A DNA stretch of 64,000 bases from the NCBI GenBank assembly GCA_016713035.1, contig JADJPW010000007.1:310001-374000 (forward strand), read 5' to 3'. Under the pieces are notes generated by a model. That model had not been told where the DNA came from. It saw only the letters and a program-made list of their open reading frames with translations, and searched no databases. The position numbers were made by a program, and so were the translations under genes. Source of the DNA: Verrucomicrobiaceae bacterium. Lineage in GTDB: Bacteria; Verrucomicrobiota; Verrucomicrobiia; Verrucomicrobiales; Verrucomicrobiaceae. Shown one piece after another: positions 26,268 through 33,325 of the stretch (its first letter is position 1; each line of letters starts with the position of its first letter).

Positions 26268-27845
26268 TCATGCCTTGGAATGCTCAAAGCGTTTCGCGAT
26301 GGCGCGGGCGCAGCCATTCACAGCGAGGGAAATGAGGAACAGAAGAATGCCCACCATGAAGAGCGCCTGCCAGTGGCTCGATCCGCGTGATACCTCACCA
26401 AGCTCTTGCGCGATGATGCCGGTGAGCGTGTGCGCAGGCTGGAAAATGACGCCCACACCATCACCAAAGTCAGGAATGGCGATCCGGTTCCCCGCCACCA
26501 ACAGCACGACCATCGTCTCTCCGACGACTCGGCCCAGCCCGAGCAAAATGGCCGAGAGGATGCCACTGAGAGCAGCGGGCACGATCACTCGGAAGACAGT
26601 TTGCAGCTTCGTGGCACCCAGGGCGTCGCTAGCCTCCGCATAAGCACGGGGAACGTTGTTGAGCGCATCTTCAGCGAGGCTGAACATCGTCGGCACGGCC
26701 ATGAAGGCGAGCAGGAAGCCTGCATTGAAGATATTCAGCCGCTCCTGGATGGGAAAGCCTGGCACCCAGCTCAAAAGCTCCCACTGGCTGATGCCTTTGA
26801 TCAAATCCCCCACCACGGCGATTCCGATGAAGCCGAGCACCACACTGGGAATGGCCTGGATGAACTCGATGACCGGTTTGATGATTTCTTTTTCGCGATC
26901 CGTGGCGAACTGGTTCGTGTAAATGGCCGCGCTGATGCTGATGGGCGTGGCAAGGAGCAAAGCGACGAGCGAAATGAGCAATGAGCCGACCAATAGCGGC
27001 ACCACACCGTAGATATCATGCCAGGAACTGTTGGTGATCCAGGCACTGCCGAATAAAAAACTGCGTACGGCGGTGAAATACGAGACGGGCTCTTCCCAGG
27101 ACCATTTTTGCAAATTCTCCGTCGCCTTGCGAATGGTGGCGACATGAGCGGGCACGGCCTTTTTCACATCGGAGACAGCTTCTGGCAGCGTGGCAGCAGC
27201 CGTCTCGAGCGCGGTGGTGTAATCGGTGAGTGCCTGGGAGAGCTCTCCACGCCGCTCGAGCATGGTGGCGATGCGTTCTGCATAGTCCGGAGCATCGACT
27301 TTGGAGAGCTCTGCTTCTTTGAGCAGGTCTGCTTTATGTTTCGCATCACTCGTGCCCGCAGCAGCCTCTAGGAGCTGCTGACGACCGGCTTCGAGTGTGT
27401 GATGCTCGGTGGCGAGTTCTTTGGTCTCGGTGGCGTGTGTTTTGAGCTCGAGCAGGATTTCCGCCGCAGGCTCGATCGCGGTGTCAAAAGCGTCTTCAGC
27501 ATCGGTGAGTGCCGTTTTCAGCGCTGCATCTGTCGTCGTCTTTGCGCGGCGCAGAGCACTGGTGAGGAGTTGCTGCTCTTTGAGCGGTGTGTCGGCGATG
27601 TCGCAGAATTCGAGCCCCGCTTTGCGATAAACCTCCAACTCTTGATGGTAGGTGCCCAGGAAGCCTGCGCCCTCCCGCAGCAGGAAGACCATGATGAGCA
27701 CCAGCACGACGATGGTGATGCCGGAGTTCGCTCCGAAGAAGTTCTTGATGATCTTCTGCGGGTCCATGCCCAGCACGGAGTCGCGTCCTTTGCGCAGCAG
27801 CTTGCTGCCAAGGGAGCCTGGGGTCGTGGAGGTCGAGCTCGACAT
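26268..27845 (-). CDS. pstC: Phosphate ABC transporter permease with large coiled-coil insertion
   Basis: 525 residues, much longer than the roughly 320 of typical PstC. First membrane helix IVVLVLIMVFLLREGAGFLG, then about 190 residues of Ala/Glu/Lys-rich helix (CDIADTPLKEQQLLTSALRR to PAHVATIRKATENLQKW) that should form a periplasmic coiled coil. The permease core then starts GVVPLLVGSLLISLVALLLA, with EAA loop SDALGATKLQTVFRVIVPAA and GLGRVVGETMVVLLVAGN. Insertion between helices 1 and 2 may hold PstS or gate transport. First permease gene after the pstS terminator. Confidence 0.94.
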   Translation of the reverse strand: MSSSTSTTPGSLGSKLLRKGRDSVLGMDPQKIIKNFFGANSGITIVVLVLIMVFLLREGAGFLGTYHQELEVYRKAGLEFCDIADTPLKEQQLLTSALRRAKTTTDAALKTALTDAEDAFDTAIEPAAEILLELKTHATETKELATEHHTLEAGRQQLLEAAAGTSDAKHKADLLKEAELSKVDAPDYAERIATMLERRGELSQALTDYTTALETAAATLPEAVSDVKKAVPAHVATIRKATENLQKWSWEEPVSYFTAVRSFLFGSAWITNSSWHDIYGVVPLLVGSLLISLVALLLATPISISAAIYTNQFATDREKEIIKPVIEFIQAIPSVVLGFIGIAVVGDLIKGISQWELLSWVPGFPIQERLNIFNAGFLLAFMAVPTMFSLAEDALNNVPRAYAEASDALGATKLQTVFRVIVPAALSGILSAILLGLGRVVGETMVVLLVAGNRIAIPDFGDGVGVIFQPAHTLTGIIAQELGEVSRGSSHWQALFMVGILLFLISLAVNGCARAIAKRFEHSKA

Positions 27846-27856
27846 GTGTTTGAAGC

Positions 27857-27893
27857 AAAAAAATCCGGCGGAGGATGTTTTTCCTGCCGCCGG
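27857..27893 (-). terminator. Hairpin terminator/attenuator between pstS and pstC
   Basis: On the reverse strand a GC-rich stem CCGGCGGCAGGA / TCCTCCGCCGG (27864-27875 with 27882-27893, one mismatch) is followed by seven T (27857-27863), 24 nt after the pstS stop and 12 nt before the pstC start. Fits partial termination that lets the binding protein be made in excess over the membrane subunits. Confidence 0.85.
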
Positions 27894-27916
27894 TTGTTGA
27901 AGAGGTCAAATGACGA

Positions 27917-28726
27917 TTATTTTGCAGAAAGAGCGACAAAGCCAGCTTTGGAGATGATGGCCTCACCAGCGGCGCTACGGCAGAAGTCGATGAAATCCTT
28001 TGTCGTGCCAGCAGGCTCACCTGCGGTGTAGAGGTAGGTAGGGCGGGAAAGAGGGTAGCTCTTCACTGCGGCTGGATTTGGGGCTTTGCCGTCGATGGTG
28101 ACGATTTTTGTGCCTTTGGCACCTGCATAAGCATAGCCGACGTAGCCGATGCCGTTCGGATTGCTGCCCACTTCGGCAGCGATTTGCTCGTTACCGGCCA
28201 TTTTCTGACTGCTCTTGCCATACTCGCGACCCTTCATGGCCAAGGTCATGAAGTCCTTGTAGGTGCCAGAGGAGGTGTTGCGGGTATAAACGCTGATCGG
28301 TCCTGGTGTGCCGCCGACTTCACTCCAATCCGTGATGTCGCCAGCGAAGATCTGCATGACCTGTTTCTTCGAGAGGTCACTGACGCTGTTTTTGCTGCTC
28401 ACGACGATGGTGATCATGTCCCAGGCGATTTCGATTTCATTCAAGGCGACGCCCTTGCTGCGGCAGAGGGTGCGCTCATCTGCCTTCGCCTTGCGGGAAG
28501 ACATGCCGATCTCTGCTGTGCCAGAGGCGAGGTTGGTGAATGCCGTGGAGGAGCCTTCTGCGGCGATGTCAAAGCTCACTTTGCCGCCTGTTTTCTTGAA
28601 TGACTCAGCCAATGAGGGGATGAGTTTGGCACCGAGCGTGTCGGAACCACGGATACGGAGGGTCGATTGCGCCTGCGCCACAGCTGCTGAAGCGAGGACA
28701 AGGAGAGTGAGTGCGAGTTTTTTCAT
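27917..28726 (-). CDS. pstS: Periplasmic phosphate-binding protein
   Basis: 269 residues from the ATG at 28726, in front of signal peptide KKLALTLLVLASAAVAQA. PstS-type motifs: LRIRGSDTLGAKLIPSLAES, AEGSSTAFTNLASGTAEIGM, SVYTRNTSSGTYKDFMTLAM, and NPNGIGYVGYAYAGA. Binds phosphate and delivers it to PstCA. First gene of the pst operon, divergent from a phosphate-type porin. Confidence 0.95.
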   Translation of the reverse strand: MKKLALTLLVLASAAVAQAQSTLRIRGSDTLGAKLIPSLAESFKKTGGKVSFDIAAEGSSTAFTNLASGTAEIGMSSRKAKADERTLCRSKGVALNEIEIAWDMITIVVSSKNSVSDLSKKQVMQIFAGDITDWSEVGGTPGPISVYTRNTSSGTYKDFMTLAMKGREYGKSSQKMAGNEQIAAEVGSNPNGIGYVGYAYAGAKGTKIVTIDGKAPNPAAVKSYPLSRPTYLYTAGEPAGTTKDFIDFCRSAAGEAIISKAGFVALSAK

Positions 28727-28944
28727 GTGTAAGCAATGGTGGGTTGAGGCCTGCACTCTTGAAGATCGTTTCTTCGATGACGACTAATGCTGCGTGAAGA
28801 TTTCGTCACATAGCGACTGGGCATGTCTAAGTGACGGAAGTGTAACCTTCGATGACTCGCGAGGATCTTTCGTGAACGGCAAAAGTAGAGCCGCTGCCAT
28901 CAATAAAACGGCAGCATGCAAACTACAACTGAACACACACTTCC
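28727..28944. promoter_or_regulatory. Shared control region of pstS and the porin gene
   Basis: 218 nt between divergent phosphate-uptake genes. An exact 10-bp direct repeat CTTCGATGAC (28772-28781 and 28847-28856) and TTTCGTCA / TTTCGTGA words are visible. I cannot match them to a textbook Pho box (CTGTCAT repeats). Regulation by PhoB-like control is inference from gene content. Confidence 0.4.
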
Positions 28945-30477
28945 ATGCTCAAGTTCACTCCACGACGCGGCCCTGCCCGCTTGCTCGCCACCACACTGGC
29001 CCTTCTAGCGGCCCTGCCCCCTGCTCTGCCGCTCGCAGCCAGTCCTGCGATGGAAAAGCTCTTCTACATCATGAAGCAAAAAGGCTCTATCACAGCCGAT
29101 GAGTATGATTTGCTCATGCAGACGATGCGGGAAGAAGAAGGCGGCCGCTCCAGCTCTAGCAGAAGCAGCACCGCCTCCAGTAGCAGCAGCGGCTCGCTCG
29201 AACGCCGCCTCGATCGCGATGAGGCACAGATCCAGAATCTGCAGGCCACCGTTGCAAAGCAAAAAGAAGTGCTAGGCAAAATCAGCGACAACACCAGCCC
29301 CTCCACCCTGAGCAAGGCGGACCTAGATGCCCTGCTCTCCGATAAATGGTATGAGCGCATCAAAGCACGTGGCTACATCCAGAACCGCTTCATCGGCATC
29401 CTCGGTGATGATGATGGTCCTGGCCTTCACCAGGCGAATGACTCCTTCGTCAGCGACACGCAGAGCCTCGGCGTCCGTCGTGGGCGGCTGGTTCTAAGCG
29501 GTGATGTGACAGACCATGTTTACCTCTACCTCCAAACGGATTTCATGGCCAGTGTCGGTGGTGTGAATGCCCTCCAAGCTCGCGATGTGTATGCAGACAT
29601 CTCGCTTGATCCCGCACGCGAGTTCCGCATGCGCCTCGGTCTCTCCAAGGTGCCCTACGGCTTCTCGAACCTACAATCCTCCCAGAACCGCTATGCGCTG
29701 GAGCGTCCTGATGCACTCAATAGCGCTGTGGAAGGCGAGCGTGATCTCGGTGCTTACTTCATCTGGGCTCCATATGCGATCCGCAACCGCTTCAAAGACC
29801 TAGTCAAAAATGGTCTGCGCGGCTCCGGCGACTACGGTGTGGTCAATCTCGGTGTCTTCAGCGGCCAAGGCATCAACAATGCCGACCGCAATGGCGACGT
29901 GCATTACAGCGCCCGCTTTGCTTACCCATTCGAGTTCCAAAACGGTCAGATCCTCGAGCTCGGCGCCAGCTACTACTATGGTCGCTACGTGCCAACGGTG
30001 GCGAATATCCCTGGCGTAGGCACCCCGACATTCGACACCCGCGGCCATCAGGATTCACGCTTCGCGATGAACGCTATCCTCTATCCGCAGCCCTTCGGCC
30101 TCGAAGCAGAATGGACATGGGGCAAAGGCCCACAGCTCAGCAACGACCTGCGCACCATCACCAGTCAGAGCCTCAATGGTGGCTTCGTGCAGGCAGTGTA
30201 TCGCCATGTGTTTGAAAACCAGGCTGAGCTCATCCCATTCGTGCGCTGGCAGACATTTGACGGTGCACGGAAATTCGCCGCCAATGCACCGCGCAATCGC
30301 GTCAACGAAGTCGCCCTCGGCTTCGAGTACATCCCCTGGCCAGAGTTTGAGCTCACCCTCATGTATGCCATGGGCACACGCACGAATACCACGGACAATC
30401 CCGCTGCTGCTGCTAGCCCACGCTACCGCGATGTGAACTACCACTACCTCGGCGTGCAGGCGCAGATCAATTTCTAG
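28945..30477 (+). CDS. OprO/OprP-type (phosphate-selective) porin
   Basis: 510 residues: signal peptide (LLATTLALLAALPPALPLAA), a Ser-rich linker, a short coiled coil (LERRLDRDEAQIQNLQATVA) that trimerises or binds peptidoglycan, then a beta-barrel. Barrel starts WYERIKARGYIQNRFIG and contains VRRGRLVLSGDVTDHVYLYL and RMRLGLSKVPYGFSNLQSSQ, typical of the Porin O/P family; it ends YRDVNYHYLGVQAQINF with terminal Phe. Divergent from pstS, which supports a role in phosphate entry. Confidence 0.88.
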   Translation: MLKFTPRRGPARLLATTLALLAALPPALPLAASPAMEKLFYIMKQKGSITADEYDLLMQTMREEEGGRSSSSRSSTASSSSSGSLERRLDRDEAQIQNLQATVAKQKEVLGKISDNTSPSTLSKADLDALLSDKWYERIKARGYIQNRFIGILGDDDGPGLHQANDSFVSDTQSLGVRRGRLVLSGDVTDHVYLYLQTDFMASVGGVNALQARDVYADISLDPAREFRMRLGLSKVPYGFSNLQSSQNRYALERPDALNSAVEGERDLGAYFIWAPYAIRNRFKDLVKNGLRGSGDYGVVNLGVFSGQGINNADRNGDVHYSARFAYPFEFQNGQILELGASYYYGRYVPTVANIPGVGTPTFDTRGHQDSRFAMNAILYPQPFGLEAEWTWGKGPQLSNDLRTITSQSLNGGFVQAVYRHVFENQAELIPFVRWQTFDGARKFAANAPRNRVNEVALGFEYIPWPEFELTLMYAMGTRTNTTDNPAAAASPRYRDVNYHYLGVQAQINF

Positions 30478-30515
30478 CAGACTGCTTTTCAAGTTGGTGC
30501 TTGAGGTTAAAAAAC

Positions 30516-30556
30516 AAGGCCGGATGTGCATGGTTGGCGCATCCGGCCTTTTCTTT
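30516..30556 (+). terminator. Rho-independent terminator after the porin gene
   Basis: Stem AAGGCCGGATG / CATCCGGCCTT (30516-30526 with 30540-30550) with a 13-nt loop and then TTTCTTT. Located 38 nt after the porin stop and before the nitroreductase start. Confidence 0.9.
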
Positions 30557-30583
30557 GGTCGTGGCGCGTGTATCAGCCGCGCC

Positions 30584-31186
30584 ATGCTGCCCACGCTGCC
30601 GCAAACCACCGCGCTCATCCGCCACCGCCGCTCGATCAAACCGCAGGATCTCGATCCCTCGCGTGCCGTGGACCGCGCTCTGCTGCTGGAGCTGCTGGAA
30701 AATGCCACCTGGGCTCCGAATCACGGCCTCACAGAGCCTTGGCACTTCCATATCTTCCAAGAGGATGCCCGCAGTGAGCTCGCTCGTGTCATGCAGCAGA
30801 CTTACCGTGATGTGACGCCCACCAGCGAGTTCCGTGAAGACAAGCTGGAAAAAATCGGCTCCAATCCCCTGCTCGCACCCGTCGTCATCGCCTGCGAGAT
30901 GCAGCGCAACGGCGGCACCAAGATCCCAGAGATCGAGGAAATCGAGGCCATGGCCTGCGCTTTGCAAAACTTCATGCTCAGTGCCTGCGCAGCCGGTTTG
31001 GGCTCGTACTGGTCCTCGCCGCCGCTTTTGGATGGAGACCGCTTTCGCGGCTTTTTGGGCCTAAAGGGCGAAAATCGCTGCGTGGGGCTCCTTTACCTCG
31101 GATGGCCGCGTGCAGGCCTGAACTGGCCGCGCAGCGTCCGAGCACCGATCGAGCAAAAAATCACCTGGAGGTGCTCAAACACATGA
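30584..31186 (+). CDS. Nitroreductase-family flavoprotein
   Basis: 200 residues from the ATG at 30584 (the upstream in-frame region overlaps the terminator). FMN-binding nitroreductase pattern: TALIRHRRSIKPQDLDPSRA (RRS motif), LLENATWAPNHGLTEPWHF, and MACALQNFMLSACAAGLGSYW. Resembles the YdjA subgroup (small, minimal nitroreductases). Likely reduces quinones or nitro compounds with NAD(P)H; the substrate is unknown. Its stop overlaps the DUF456 start as ATGA. Confidence 0.9.
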   Translation: MLPTLPQTTALIRHRRSIKPQDLDPSRAVDRALLLELLENATWAPNHGLTEPWHFHIFQEDARSELARVMQQTYRDVTPTSEFREDKLEKIGSNPLLAPVVIACEMQRNGGTKIPEIEEIEAMACALQNFMLSACAAGLGSYWSSPPLLDGDRFRGFLGLKGENRCVGLLYLGWPRAGLNWPRSVRAPIEQKITWRCSNT

Positions 31187-31728
31187 TGGAATGGCTCTCA
31201 GATGCCTGGACGGCCACCGCGGGCTTCTTCAGCGGCATCCCGTGGGAAATCCTCGGCGTGTGGTCGCTCACCATCACCCTGCTCGTCGTGGGATTCATCG
31301 GGGCGATCATCCCTTTTCTCCCAGGGCCGTTCTTGATCGTAATCGCGGGTGTGCTGCACACTTTTCTGCGCCCAGAGTCCGGCATGAGCACACCGGGCAT
31401 CGTGCTCCTCGTGCTGCTCTTCGGCCTAGCCTACGCGGTGGATTTCTTCAGCGGCATGGTCGGGGCGCGGTGGTTCGGGGCCAGTGCCTGGGGCATCTGG
31501 GGTGTGCTCGTAGGCGGGCTGGTAGGCATCTTTTTCGGCCCCTTTGGCTTGCTGCTCGGTCCACTCGTCGGCGGATTTGCCTTTGAGATGATCTTTGCAA
31601 AGCGCCGCATGCAGCCCGCCATGAAAAGCACCTGGGGCACCATCGTCGGCACGGGCGTCGGCCTCGTTCTGCGCATCGGCATCAGCGTGGCCATGATCGC
31701 CACGGTGCTGGTGGATACACTGACTTGA
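31183..31728 (+). CDS. DUF456 membrane protein
   Basis: 181 residues starting at the ATG at 31183, 4-nt overlap with the nitroreductase stop and preceded by a strong Shine-Dalgarno GGAGGTG. Membrane spans LTITLLVVGFIGAIIPFLPG, GIVLLVLLFGLAYAVDFFSG and Gly-rich WGIWGVLVGGLVGIFFGPFG, the DUF456 signature. Function of the family is unknown; translational coupling to a nitroreductase is the only context. Confidence 0.85.
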   Translation: MMEWLSDAWTATAGFFSGIPWEILGVWSLTITLLVVGFIGAIIPFLPGPFLIVIAGVLHTFLRPESGMSTPGIVLLVLLFGLAYAVDFFSGMVGARWFGASAWGIWGVLVGGLVGIFFGPFGLLLGPLVGGFAFEMIFAKRRMQPAMKSTWGTIVGTGVGLVLRIGISVAMIATVLVDTLT

Positions 31729-31734
31729 GGACTG

Positions 31735-32853
31735 CTAGTCGTTGAAGAAATGCCGCCCGGTCTGCCCGGCTTCGGTTTTATTGTCCACTTCCCAGTACAC
31801 GTCCTCGAAAATGGTCTCCGGCTCAGGATAAGGACTATTTTTAGCAAACTCTGCGGATTCTTCCGCTTCTTTGTGTGCTTCTTTGTCGATCTTTTTCAGC
31901 TCCTCCTCCGTCGCCACACCTTCCTGGATCAGGTTCCGCTTCCAGACCATGACCGGATCGTGGTCATTTTGGAACTTCTCCACTTCCTCCTTCGTGCGGT
32001 ATTTGAACTTGTTCGCGTCGGCCACGGAATGGCCCTCCCAGCGGTAGGTGGAGATTTCCAGGATGCTGGGCTTCGATTCGTTGTGCGCTCGGTCGAGGGC
32101 CTTGCCCACACCTGCGCGGACTTCATAGATGTCCTCGCCATTGAATCGTTCCCAGGCCATGCCGTAGGCTTCCGCACGTTGGGCCAGGCACTCCGGGTAG
32201 GCGGAGGAGCGTTTTTGGCTGGTGCCCATGGAGTAGCCATTGTTCTCGATCACATAGATCACGGGTAGGTCCCAGAGCTCGGCCAAATTCAACGATTCAT
32301 GGAAGGCACCCTGGTTCACCGCACCGTCCCCGAGGAAGCACAGTGCAGCACCTTTGATGCCGCGATACTTCAGGCCATAAGCCAGGCCCAGGCCCAGCGG
32401 CGTCTGGCCAGCCACGATGCCGTGACCACCCCAGTAATTCTTGTCTGGGGCAAAGTAATGCATCGAGCCGCCCTTGCCACGGGAGCAACCCGTCGCCTTG
32501 CCGAAAAGCTCTGCCATGCACTCATTCATGCCCATGCCCACGGCCAAAGCGTGCCCGTGATCGCGGTAGGCCGTGATGACGTGGTCGTCCGGCCCCATGA
32601 CCGACACCGTGCCCACCGCCACCGATTCCTGGCCGATGTAGAGGTGCAAGAAGCCGCCCATCATGCTCTTGTTATAATAGATCAGCGATTCCTGCTCAAA
32701 GCGGCGGATGCGCACCATCTGGCGGTAAAGATTCACTTTGTCAGCTGCCGTCAGCTTCTGATTGATCGGAGCCGAGGCGAACTCGGCCAGGGACGACGGA
32801 GCGACGGTTGCAGCAGCAGCGGCAGTTGGGGAGGGGGCTTTTGTCTTGGCCAT
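31735..32853 (-). CDS. pdhA: Pyruvate dehydrogenase E1 component, alpha subunit
   Basis: 372 residues from the ATG at 32853. E1-alpha with an Ala-rich N-terminus, then LYRQMVRIRRFEQESLIYY, GGSMHYFAPDKNYWGGHGI, the thiamine-diphosphate motif GDGAVNQGAFHES...IENN, the phosphorylation-loop-type TYRWEGHSVADANKFKYRT and C-terminal acidic part. Decarboxylates pyruvate with an E1-beta, which is not in this window, so the operon partner lies elsewhere. Convergent with DUF456 (6 nt between stops). Confidence 0.95.
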   Translation of the reverse strand: MAKTKAPSPTAAAAATVAPSSLAEFASAPINQKLTAADKVNLYRQMVRIRRFEQESLIYYNKSMMGGFLHLYIGQESVAVGTVSVMGPDDHVITAYRDHGHALAVGMGMNECMAELFGKATGCSRGKGGSMHYFAPDKNYWGGHGIVAGQTPLGLGLAYGLKYRGIKGAALCFLGDGAVNQGAFHESLNLAELWDLPVIYVIENNGYSMGTSQKRSSAYPECLAQRAEAYGMAWERFNGEDIYEVRAGVGKALDRAHNESKPSILEISTYRWEGHSVADANKFKYRTKEEVEKFQNDHDPVMVWKRNLIQEGVATEEELKKIDKEAHKEAEESAEFAKNSPYPEPETIFEDVYWEVDNKTEAGQTGRHFFND

Positions 32854-33118
32854 TGTGGAGGACCGCGATAGTAGCGGGATGGAGGTCAAAGGCAAGCGGG
32901 CGCTGTGATCAGTTGGAAGTTGCTTTTGCCTTCATGGACTGAACTCCAGTGAGGCACGGTGGGGTCTTCTTGAACCGCTTATCCGTCGCTGATATGACGC
33001 CGCCATTTTGCCTTTTCCATTCGCATCAAAACCGCGTCCTTTTCGCGATTGGAAAGTCTGCCGCTCCGACTCCGGTTTCTATCTTCTCGATGCTAGAGTG
33101 ACCTCATTCCCACCCCTT

Positions 33119-33134
33119 TGTTCCACATGGAACA
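33119..33134. promoter_or_regulatory. parS-like site 1
   Basis: TGTTCCACATGGAACA: 16-bp near-palindrome, one base from the parS variant TGTTCCACGTGGAACA that ParB binds. Intergenic, about 190 nt before mnmG. The gene-free stretch 32854-33325 also holds a partial GCTGATATGACGC repeat (32973-33002), an inverted-repeat flank and an octamer array. Confidence 0.55.
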
Positions 33135-33176
33135 ATCCCTTCACCTGTGCTACTCTCCCCTTCCCGGCTGACGACT

Positions 33177-33245
33177 CACTTCTAACGTCTCACCTCACCC
33201 CGCATTGAATCGAGGACGAGTTCGAGTAGGAGGACGAGGACGATC
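33177..33245. repeat. Left inverted compound repeat flanking mnmG
   Basis: Contains CTCACTTCTAACGTCT and then ATCGAGGACGAGTTCGAG followed by AGGAGGACGAGGACGA. Both blocks reappear in the same order, reverse-complemented, at 35379-35460 on the other side of mnmG. The second block is the GAGGACGAG family also found between pstA and pstB. Confidence 0.85.
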
Positions 33246-33255
33246 CGCCACCCCA

Positions 33256-33325
33256 GTCTCCCCGTCTCCCCGTCTCCCCGTCTCCCCGTCTCCCCGTCTC
33301 CCCGTCTCCTCTTCTCCCTGTCTCC
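33256..33325 (+). repeat. CCCCGTCT octamer tandem repeat
   Basis: About eight tandem copies of an 8-bp unit, degenerating toward the mnmG start codon, which begins at 33326. The leader of mnmG therefore consists of pyrimidine-rich simple repeat without a visible Shine-Dalgarno. Confidence 0.9.
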
